Source: Candidatus Dojkabacteria bacterium UBA5209
GTDB taxonomy: Bacteria; Patescibacteriota; Dojkabacteria; SC72
Assembly (NCBI GenBank): GCA_002412645.1
Contig: DHVL01000013.1
Location: 1-11,324, forward strand
Direction: 5' to 3'
Length of the DNA: 11,324 nt
The notes beneath the pieces are model-generated. The model saw nothing but the letters and a program-made list of their open reading frames with translations. It had not been told where the DNA came from and did not search any database. Every line of letters begins with the position of its first letter. The stretch's first letter is position 1. This document shows positions 5,446-11,324 of the stretch, in pieces. The translations under genes and the position numbers were made by a program.

Positions 5446-7968
5446 TTAAAAATTAATAGGAGGGAAACCTCCACTTGGAGCAGGCTTCTCTTCTTCCCTC
5501 TTGTCTAAATCAGACCTTCTATTAATATCCAAATTAACAATATTCACATCCCTACCATATTTAAGTCTGGACATTTCTTTAATAATTCTAGACACCTCTG
5601 GGTTACTTTGCATATCAAAACCACTGTTAGGGAATTTGGGACCATACCTTGTATCTAATGAAAACGGACTTGGATATGTACCATTGTTAAGCATTTTTAC
5701 ATAGTAATGACCCATACCCTGATTTATCAAATCAGTAGATTTAACATATGATTCAAACTGAGGCTCTAAGAAATTACCATCATCGCTACCACACCTACCT
5801 ATAAAAAGAGAACCTACATTTCCAAATACAGCCCCTTTAATATTGTCTGGTAATTGACCAATATATTGATGCGCAAGAGTAAGATTTAACTTATACTTTC
5901 TTGCTTCAGAAAGAATAGACATGAACTCATCTGTAGCAAAGTTCTGGAACTCATCAGCATAGAAGAAGAAATCTTTTCTTTGATCTTCTGGAACATTCTC
6001 TCTACTTAGTGCAGCAGCAAGAATCTTTTGTACTAAAAGAAGACCCAAGAAAGACATATTCTCTTCTCCCAGTAAACCTTTACCCAAATTAACGATTAAT
6101 ATCTTCCCGTTATCCATAACATCTCTTAAATCAAAGGACGATTCCGATTGACCAATGATATTTCTAATAGCTAAGTTAGTTGTAAACTTATCAAACTTAG
6201 AAATAAAGTAACCTAAACTCTCAGATTTAGTTTTCTGATCTGTCTTTGCTACCTGATCTACCCAATATCTCCTTACTAATTCATCTTTAATTAAAGGTAA
6301 CCATTTCTCTTGTACCCATTTCTCATCCTGCAGTATTCTTACTACCTCTATTAAGGTAGAACCTTTCTCACTCATAGCGGTAAGCATGGCATTTCTAACA
6401 GCCTGTTGCATCATAGGCCCAACATAACCTTGGTTATGAGGATCGAATAGTCTAATTAAAAGACCGATGAAGCTATTAACAATCTGATGCATATGCTGTT
6501 CATTATAGAACTCCATAATATTAAGACCAAAAGGTCTTTCAAAATCAGCAGCATTGAAATATATAACATCCTCTACTCTCTCAGGTGGTATACGCTCTAA
6601 AATCATCTCTGCTGTTTGACCATGAGGATCTACAAAACAAACACCATCACCATTATAAATATCTTGGATAATCATTCTAGTCATAAGCCAAGACTTACCA
6701 GTACCAGTTTGTCCCAAAATATAGGAATGTCTCCTCCTATCCTCTCTTTGGAAACATATTGCCTTTACCTTATCCCTAAATACGTTATTACCAACCCATA
6801 TTGTATCCTTGGATTTAATATCTGAATTAATTGTATTGTCTGCAGGAATTTCTCTAGCAAGTAACCAGTTAATATTAGGAGTAGTAATATCTTTATTGGG
6901 GAAATGATACAAAGTAGCAAGCTCCTCAACGTTTAATATACTACCTCCTTCTAAGATACTTCTTCTGTACATAACATCAAACATAAACTCTCTTTCTTTC
7001 TCTTTTCCCTTTATACTAACTTTCTTAAATCTATTTATCCCAGGATTACTAAACTGATCAAAAGCCCCTACTATATTCTCTAAGTGCATTTGAGCAAGTG
7101 ACTCATCTGCTGCAGTAGTCACTATTCTAATATCTACATTAAATCCATTTTTAGAAACTTTCTCATTTATACCCTGCAATTTATCTTGGCTAACATTCAT
7201 CTTTTTCTTCTCAGGATCAGAGTTGTTGTTCTCTACTTTTTTAACAAAACTTACACCATTTTTTTGCCACTTACTGTCAGTTGGAGATACCACTATCTGA
7301 ACCATAGCACCCTCTCCATCAGACATCTTACTTAATGTGCTTAGGATATTGGCTAAAGGATCTCCAGTAAAATCATCAAACACCCTAATTGGGCAGTAAT
7401 CCTCGTCATCTAGCTTTAACCTAGCGAATGCAACCTTAGAACCTTCCGAGAATATGTTGTAGTCATCTACCTTTTTTACATCAGCATCTTGATATGAACC
7501 AAGAATTTGTTTTTCAACTAAATCAGATAATTTATGAGGAGTATATACAAAGAATTTAATCTCTCCAGGAAGTGCCATTATTTCGAAACTAATACTGTTA
7601 TTTACAGTAAATTTCTCTGCAACACCCTTACCCTTTCCTCCAATGCCTACAAGATTAGCAAACATTTTCTCTGCAACCCCTATCTCAGTCTCATTACCTC
7701 TAGGGACTCTAACTTCGTACAGTATCCAATCCTTTGCTTTCTCATTTCTGTCCTTTTTGAGTAACTTCTTTCTTACCTTTAAAACACCAAAAACAGCAAC
7801 ACCTACAAAAAGAAGAAAGAGAATTATCCAACCCCAAGGGATATCAATACCAGAACCATTAAACTCCTCATATGAGTCTTTAGGATACTCCCTAGGATCA
7901 GCAATGATTAAATCTCTTTCTTGATTAGAGGGAGTAGGTCCAATTTGGCTTAATATGTATGATTTCAT
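5446..7968 (-). CDS. VirD4/TraG-like membrane-anchored ATPase
   Basis: This P-loop ATPase belongs to the VirD4/TraG/TraD coupling-protein class, which in known systems feeds DNA or protein substrates to a type IV channel. The 840 residues comprise a short outer N-terminus (1-44), one transmembrane helix (about 45-63), a basic KVRKKLLKK segment placing the rest in the cytosol, an uncharacterised alpha/beta region (about 80-350) and the motor domain. The motor has Walker A GQTGTGKS (419-426), a VDPHG strand (447-450), Walker B FFFYADEFQ (667-675) and the LTLAHQY motif (697-702) typical of TraG/VirD4. A proline-ending polar tail (about 800-840) follows. VirD4 proteins usually have two transmembrane helices; this has one. 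No relaxase, VirB4, VirB6 or VirB8 homologue is in the window. Related proteins are, to my knowledge, common in Patescibacteria with unknown substrates. No Shine-Dalgarno is seen. A gap of 68 bases separates it from the 100-residue gene upstream. Confidence 0.85.
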   Translation of the reverse strand: MKSYILSQIGPTPSNQERDLIIADPREYPKDSYEEFNGSGIDIPWGWIILFLLFVGVAVFGVLKVRKKLLKKDRNEKAKDWILYEVRVPRGNETEIGVAEKMFANLVGIGGKGKGVAEKFTVNNSISFEIMALPGEIKFFVYTPHKLSDLVEKQILGSYQDADVKKVDDYNIFSEGSKVAFARLKLDDEDYCPIRVFDDFTGDPLANILSTLSKMSDGEGAMVQIVVSPTDSKWQKNGVSFVKKVENNNSDPEKKKMNVSQDKLQGINEKVSKNGFNVDIRIVTTAADESLAQMHLENIVGAFDQFSNPGINRFKKVSIKGKEKEREFMFDVMYRRSILEGGSILNVEELATLYHFPNKDITTPNINWLLAREIPADNTINSDIKSKDTIWVGNNVFRDKVKAICFQREDRRRHSYILGQTGTGKSWLMTRMIIQDIYNGDGVCFVDPHGQTAEMILERIPPERVEDVIYFNAADFERPFGLNIMEFYNEQHMHQIVNSFIGLLIRLFDPHNQGYVGPMMQQAVRNAMLTAMSEKGSTLIEVVRILQDEKWVQEKWLPLIKDELVRRYWVDQVAKTDQKTKSESLGYFISKFDKFTTNLAIRNIIGQSESSFDLRDVMDNGKILIVNLGKGLLGEENMSFLGLLLVQKILAAALSRENVPEDQRKDFFFYADEFQNFATDEFMSILSEARKYKLNLTLAHQYIGQLPDNIKGAVFGNVGSLFIGRCGSDDGNFLEPQFESYVKSTDLINQGMGHYYVKMLNNGTYPSPFSLDTRYGPKFPNSGFDMQSNPEVSRIIKEMSRLKYGRDVNIVNLDINRRSDLDKREEEKPAPSGGFPPINF

Positions 7969-8036
7969 AAAAGAATGGACAGATTAAACAGTTTCTATAC
8001 AAAAAGGATATCATACTTGGAAATTGTAATCGAGTA
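7969..8036 (-). other. Intergenic gap before the VirD4/TraG-like gene
   Basis: This AT-rich gap holds weak -10-like boxes on the minus strand (TATGAT at 8010-8015; a TTTAAT nearer the gene), without convincing -35 or TGN extension. I see no hairpin with a T-run, so no terminator for the upstream gene. The ATPase gene may have its own promoter here or be read through from smpB. Confidence 0.3.
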
Positions 8037-8339
8037 TTACTCTCTAATCTCTGAACCTCTATTTGCTACTTTGTAATTAGAGAGGCCTAACCATGTATTA
8101 CCATCAGATACAGAAGCAGAAGTATCTGGCAATTCTATTTCATTAACAGGAATATATGTTTCTTTCTTTTCATTCAAAGTATGCTCCACTACAGTGTTTT
8201 CTACAGGCGTAGAAGAAACACTCTCGGAATTCTTTACAACAGGAAAACTCTCTACTGTTTCAACAGGATTCTCAATAGGAGGCACAGCGCCTTCTACTAC
8301 ATTTCCTTTCTCAAATTGTATATCTTTAATCTCTGCCAT
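8037..8339 (-). CDS. Hypothetical 100-residue polar protein, probably disordered
   Basis: I do not recognise a family. The 100 residues are rich in Val, Glu, Ser, Pro and Thr, with no transmembrane helix, no signal peptide and no cysteine. Residues about 15-75 look disordered (PPIENPVETVESFPVV); a short C-terminal piece, TWLGLSNYKVANRG (82-95), looks more ordered and may be a binding motif. It starts 11 bases after smpB ends and precedes the VirD4/TraG-like gene, so it could be an adaptor or substrate for that ATPase, but only position supports this. An extended -10 (TGATATAAT) overlapping the smpB stop gives it a possible promoter of its own with a leader of only about four bases. The sustained open frame, compact placement and biased composition support a real gene. 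Confidence 0.7.
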   Translation of the reverse strand: MAEIKDIQFEKGNVVEGAVPPIENPVETVESFPVVKNSESVSSTPVENTVVEHTLNEKKETYIPVNEIELPDTSASVSDGNTWLGLSNYKVANRGSEIRE

Positions 8340-8349
8340 AACCTATAAC

Positions 8350-8358
8350 ATTATATCA
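8350..8358 (-). promoter_or_regulatory. Candidate extended -10 promoter of the 100-residue gene
   Basis: TGATATAAT on the minus strand has a perfect -10 (8350-8355) with a TGA extension, ten bases before the ATG at 8339 and overlapping the smpB stop codon. No clear -35 is seen. It would give an almost leaderless message. Confidence 0.4.
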
Positions 8359-8794
8359 TATATTTTCTCTTTTCTGTAAGCAGTTCTCTATCTAAATCTC
8401 TCTCTTTCTCTTTAAGTTTCTTCTCATACTTTTTCTTACCCCTTGCTAATCCAACCTCTACTTTTATCCTTTCACCCTTAGAATATACACTCAAAGGCAC
8501 CAAAGTTAAATTACCCTGCTTCATCTTACTCAATAGATACTCCATCTCTTTCTTTTTTACTAAAAGCTTTCTAGACTTAGCAGAATCATAGTCTTCACTA
8601 CCATCATATTTATACTTAGGGATATCTGCATTTACTAACCACAGCTCACTACCAAGAACTTTTACATATGCATCACCTAAGTTACACCTATTATCACGTA
8701 TAGATTTAACTTCTGCCCCAGCAAGAACTATACCAGCTTCAAATCTCTCTAGTATTTCATAATTAAATAGTGCTTTCTTATTAACAATTCTCAT
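8351..8794 (-). CDS. smpB: SsrA (tmRNA)-binding protein SmpB
   Basis: SmpB delivers tmRNA to ribosomes stalled on broken messages, mimicking the codon-anticodon stem in the decoding centre. At 147 residues it is close to normal length. Family motifs are NKKALFNYEILERFEAGIVL near the N-terminus (5-24), LAGAEVKSIRDNRCNLGDAYV (24-44), SRKLLVKKKEMEYL (73-86), LVPLSVYSKGERIKVEVGLARGKK (97-120) and the basic C-terminal tail that enters the mRNA channel, ending KRKYMI. The protein begins right at the conserved core without the usual short N-terminal extension, fitting the ATG at 8794 where a perfect extended -10 sits five bases upstream. The tmRNA gene is not in this window. It is flanked by uncharacterised envelope genes on the same strand, 20 bases after the upstream stop. 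Confidence 0.97.
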   Translation of the reverse strand: MRIVNKKALFNYEILERFEAGIVLAGAEVKSIRDNRCNLGDAYVKVLGSELWLVNADIPKYKYDGSEDYDSAKSRKLLVKKKEMEYLLSKMKQGNLTLVPLSVYSKGERIKVEVGLARGKKKYEKKLKEKERDLDRELLTEKRKYMI

Positions 8795-8799
8795 CGCCT

Positions 8800-8808
8800 A
8801 TTATACCA
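8800..8808 (-). promoter_or_regulatory. Extended -10 promoter of smpB (leaderless)
   Basis: TGGTATAAT on the minus strand (-10 at 8800-8805) lies in the 20-base gap after the propeller-protein gene. Only five bases separate it from the smpB ATG, so transcripts should begin at or within a base or two of the start codon. No Shine-Dalgarno is present. Confidence 0.55.
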
Positions 8809-8814
8809 TCAAAC

Positions 8815-11067
8815 CTACAATCTAACCTTCCAGATGGTAGAAGAATCTAGAAGGTACATAAATTTCTGGTCCCTGTTAACTACAAAATCATTTACCTTCT
8901 CCCATACACCATCCCTACTACCTCTATAAAGATATTGGTTAATAAGGACAACTTGATTAGGATGTCTAATTTCTCCACCACCTTCCATGGGCTTTTCAAA
9001 ACGCATTACTCTCTTATCCTCCTTATCAAAAAGATACAAATCGTAGTTTAGGTTATCCCTAGTATATCCATATGTCAGATTCTTAAATGTACCATCTAAC
9101 CCTAATACCTCTAAAGGTGATGGTATCTGTTTACTTTCAAAAAAACTGTATATATACCTATGTAAACCATTCTCTCCAGAAGTTAATATATATACACTTA
9201 AATCTGCAAGAATATCATTGGCTTCCTTAAATGAATCTTCCTTTAAATATGCATAAGAGAGCCCATATCCAGAACCAAAATTAGAAGATTTATAAAGAGA
9301 AGCAGACTCCCTGTCTAGTACATATACATTATCCGTATCTGTTAATACAGCAAACTCAGCAATATCATCAGCCCCAATATTCTCTATACCAAGACCTGTT
9401 AATTTAGAGAAATTTCCAAACCAACCATCTTGCGTAAACTCTGCTCTAGCAACTCCGACTTTAAAATCAAGTACAAACACTCCAGACTTACCAATATATA
9501 TCATACGAGGATCTTGCAATATTCTCTCTGAATCAGGTAGTCTTTTTACCTCTTTGTCATACAAAGAAATTCTAAATACTCCCTTAAGGGCAGAATCAAC
9601 AACAAGCAAATACTCATTCCCATTATCATCTTGATATATTGTAATATCAGTAGGTTTAGAACCCTCACCAAAACCTAACCTAGTATCAAGATATGTTTCT
9701 ATAGAGCCATCTGAATCAGCAAGCCCCACTATTTTGTAAAGAGAATCCTGTATACCCAATACCTTACCCTCTAACTGCTCATACTTTACTAAATCCTTTT
9801 TATTTAACTCTTCGGGTACTTTAGCTAACTCCTCTTTTGCTCTAAATATAGCAGTCTCTGCACTCTGCCTATCTGTAGAGACCTTCTGCTCTGCACTTGA
9901 TACCAAATCATCTACAAGCGTAAATATCCCATTAGCCTCATTACTAATCTCTTTAGCTTCTTTTTGATCTAAAGTAAATTTAACACCACTTACCAGTAAT
10001 ACAATTACTAATACAACAAGACCTACTACCTTAAATCTCTCTCTTTTCTTGTTCCTCACCTTGTATCCATCTACCGCAAAACCTTTAAACCCTTCTTTTC
10101 TTTTACCAGTTTGTGTAACCTTTGCAGATATTCTCTTAAACCATTTCTTCTTACCAAATATCTCCACTATCCTACTACCAAAACTCTTAAATATTTTTTT
10201 AATACCACTTAATACCCTCTCTAAAAAATTCCTAATTCCTAGCTTAGGTAATTTAATACCTTTAAAGAAAGTGATTACCGTTGTATACCACAAAGTAAGT
10301 ACACTCTTTAAATCCCTCTCCTTGTTTGTTTTTAATATCTCCTGCTTTGGTAAAGGAGCAATATCCTCTGACACTATATCCCCTACTTCTTTCTCTACCT
10401 TCTCTTCTAATACAGGCTCTTTTTCTTTTAATTCACCTAACTCTCTAACAAAAAGTAAGAGTCCCTCACCAGAAGTAAGCTCATTAGCAATACTATCTAA
10501 AACCTCTAATATCCCCTCTCTGTTAGACAAGCCTGTCAAATCACCTAAGTGGTTTTTAAGGAAAGAAGCAGAAGAAGTAAAAAGCAAATCATTCTCATCA
10601 AGAACTAAGCCTGCAGTTTTAGCATTCTTCTTCTTCAACATTTCTGCAATATCCACTATCCTATCTTTTTTGTAGATATAGATATCTCCCTCTCCAAGAC
10701 ATCCTACATACAAACCAGAAGATGTCGAAACAAATACTATGAAGTTAACATCAACACCGTGCATAGCTATCTCTTTATCATTAACAATCAACTGCTTAAC
10801 CCTTCTTGTAGATTCATTTAAACCTACTTTAAGTGCATTGTTAACAGAATCTTCATTGGAGTATTCAAAACCATCTACTAAACCATCCCATGCAAATTTA
10901 GCAATATTTTGACCAGGGATATTTACTTCACTACTAACAGAAAGTAATCCATATATCTCTACAGACTCCTCATTCTTACTTCTAACAGGACGAGTATAGT
11001 GGAAAACACCGATAAAGGATTTTTCTGTATTTGAATTGTTTAAATACTGAGCAGCAGATATAGACAT
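8815..11067 (-). CDS. Membrane protein: degenerate PP2C-like domain, one TM helix, coiled coil and propeller-like outer domain
   Basis: This 750-residue protein has no named function I recognise. Residues about 17-210 follow the PP2C/PPM phosphatase pattern: GVFHYTRPVRSKNEES, YGLLSV (39-44), VDVNFIVFVSTSSGLYVGCLGEGDIYIYKKDRI, then LDENDLLFTSS. The metal-binding acids are missing: the DG motif is SV (43-44), the GDS motif is GEG (125-127), and TDG is TSS (164-166). It would be a pseudophosphatase. A basic, amphipathic region (about 250-345) precedes one transmembrane helix (about 346-364), orienting the N-terminus inside. Outside are a coiled coil (about 366-448) and about seven propeller-like strand repeats (470-750) such as VYVLDRESASLYK and YDLYLFDKEDKRVMRF. 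The layout suggests a receptor or scaffold linking an outer sensor to a cytosolic binding domain; this is inference. It starts five bases after the small membrane protein gene, with AAGAAG before its ATG. Confidence 0.8.
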   Translation of the reverse strand: MSISAAQYLNNSNTEKSFIGVFHYTRPVRSKNEESVEIYGLLSVSSEVNIPGQNIAKFAWDGLVDGFEYSNEDSVNNALKVGLNESTRRVKQLIVNDKEIAMHGVDVNFIVFVSTSSGLYVGCLGEGDIYIYKKDRIVDIAEMLKKKNAKTAGLVLDENDLLFTSSASFLKNHLGDLTGLSNREGILEVLDSIANELTSGEGLLLFVRELGELKEKEPVLEEKVEKEVGDIVSEDIAPLPKQEILKTNKERDLKSVLTLWYTTVITFFKGIKLPKLGIRNFLERVLSGIKKIFKSFGSRIVEIFGKKKWFKRISAKVTQTGKRKEGFKGFAVDGYKVRNKKRERFKVVGLVVLVIVLLVSGVKFTLDQKEAKEISNEANGIFTLVDDLVSSAEQKVSTDRQSAETAIFRAKEELAKVPEELNKKDLVKYEQLEGKVLGIQDSLYKIVGLADSDGSIETYLDTRLGFGEGSKPTDITIYQDDNGNEYLLVVDSALKGVFRISLYDKEVKRLPDSERILQDPRMIYIGKSGVFVLDFKVGVARAEFTQDGWFGNFSKLTGLGIENIGADDIAEFAVLTDTDNVYVLDRESASLYKSSNFGSGYGLSYAYLKEDSFKEANDILADLSVYILTSGENGLHRYIYSFFESKQIPSPLEVLGLDGTFKNLTYGYTRDNLNYDLYLFDKEDKRVMRFEKPMEGGGEIRHPNQVVLINQYLYRGSRDGVWEKVNDFVVNRDQKFMYLLDSSTIWKVRL

Positions 11068-11072
11068 ACTTC

Positions 11073-11324
11073 TTAAGCTAAAATAATTATTACTGTACCA
11101 ACAATACCTATTAATATAGATATTAGCAGATTAAGATACACTAGCTTTTTAATTTTTGAATTACCCTGCGCTTCTACTGTATCAACTAGTATCTTCACCT
11201 TTAATACAAGCATAAAAGCATAAAATATATTCCCTATTAATATCACAATAAGAGGAATCTTTAATATATCCCCGATACTAATACTCACTTTATAACTCTC
11301 TTCAAATATTTTCTCTGTTAAATT
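11073..11324 (-). CDS. Small two-helix membrane protein, 5' end probably outside the window
   Basis: A GTG at 11288 would give 71 residues with two transmembrane helices (about 11-29 and 47-70) joined by a short polar loop with KVKILVDTVEAQGNSKIKK. The frame stays open for the 12 codons upstream (NLTEKIFEESYK) to the window edge, so the true start may lie outside and the GTG may be internal. A GAGAG nine bases before the GTG could be a weak Shine-Dalgarno, so the short form is not excluded. The length and helix-loop-helix plan recall small uncharacterised membrane proteins of Patescibacteria (possibly DUF5657-like; a recollection, not a search result). Its stop is five bases before the propeller-protein gene, so the two are surely co-transcribed and may form a complex. 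Confidence 0.65.
   Translation of the reverse strand, partial: NLTEKIFEESYKVSISIGDILKIPLIVILIGNIFYAFMLVLKVKILVDTVEAQGNSKIKKLVYLNLLISILIGIVGTVIIILA

Noticed and set aside
1069..8012. The 11-mer AAAAGGATATC at 1069-1079 and 8002-8012, both in gaps before a gene
   Set aside because: In 11 kb of AT-rich sequence many shared 11-mers are expected by chance, and one copy overlaps the ftsH stop codon.
7969..8036. Possible terminator or riboswitch before the VirD4/TraG-like gene
   Set aside because: Only short AT-rich palindromes such as GATATC occur; there is no GC-rich hairpin with a T-run and no room for a known riboswitch fold.
10049..10675. A 208-codon open frame on the plus strand opposite the propeller-protein gene
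   Set aside because: It lies antisense within a gene with clear domain structure, and its Ser/Leu/Pro/Phe-rich translation looks like a complement of Lys/Glu-rich coding sequence. There is no promoter or ribosome site.

Overview
The window is AT-rich bacterial chromosome. Gene content, compact spacing and several conserved but uncharacterised envelope proteins suggest a small-genome bacterium of the Candidate Phyla Radiation (Patescibacteria). This is an inference from gene style, not from a marker gene. TGA ends the ftsB-like gene, so the recoded TGA=Gly genetic code of Gracilibacteria/Absconditabacteria does not apply. Every protein gene except the recombinase is on the minus strand, so transcription runs mostly from right to left.

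Right part (5446-11324, minus strand). In transcription order: the end of a small two-helix membrane protein; a 750-residue membrane protein with a degenerate PP2C-like cytosolic domain, one transmembrane helix, a coiled coil and a seven-unit propeller-like outer domain; smpB (trans-translation); a 100-residue polar protein of unknown function; and an 840-residue VirD4/TraG-like ATPase with one transmembrane helix. No other conjugation or type IV secretion genes are present. The membrane genes around smpB are the best place in this window for undescribed biology.

Middle (4268-5390). A XerC/XerD-family tyrosine recombinase on the plus strand has a clear promoter and a TTG start. It is divergent from an ftsB/divIC-like division gene and convergent with a tRNA-Ile whose anticodon is UAU.

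Left part (1-4267, minus strand). In transcription order: ftsB-like, initiator tRNA-fMet, efp (elongation factor P, Arg type), elongator tRNA-Met, ftsH (membrane AAA protease) and polA (5' nuclease domain and the start of the next domain, cut by the window edge). This is housekeeping for translation, protein quality control, division and DNA repair.

Promoters. Many genes have an extended -10 element (TGN followed by TATAAT or TAAAAT) close to the gene. For polA, smpB and the ftsB-like gene the -10 lies 5-6 bases before the ATG and no Shine-Dalgarno is visible, which predicts leaderless mRNAs. efp differs: it has a clear Shine-Dalgarno and a 15-base palindrome inside its promoter. I saw no convincing intrinsic terminator, CRISPR array, insertion sequence or riboswitch, and no gene-free stretch above 300 bases.
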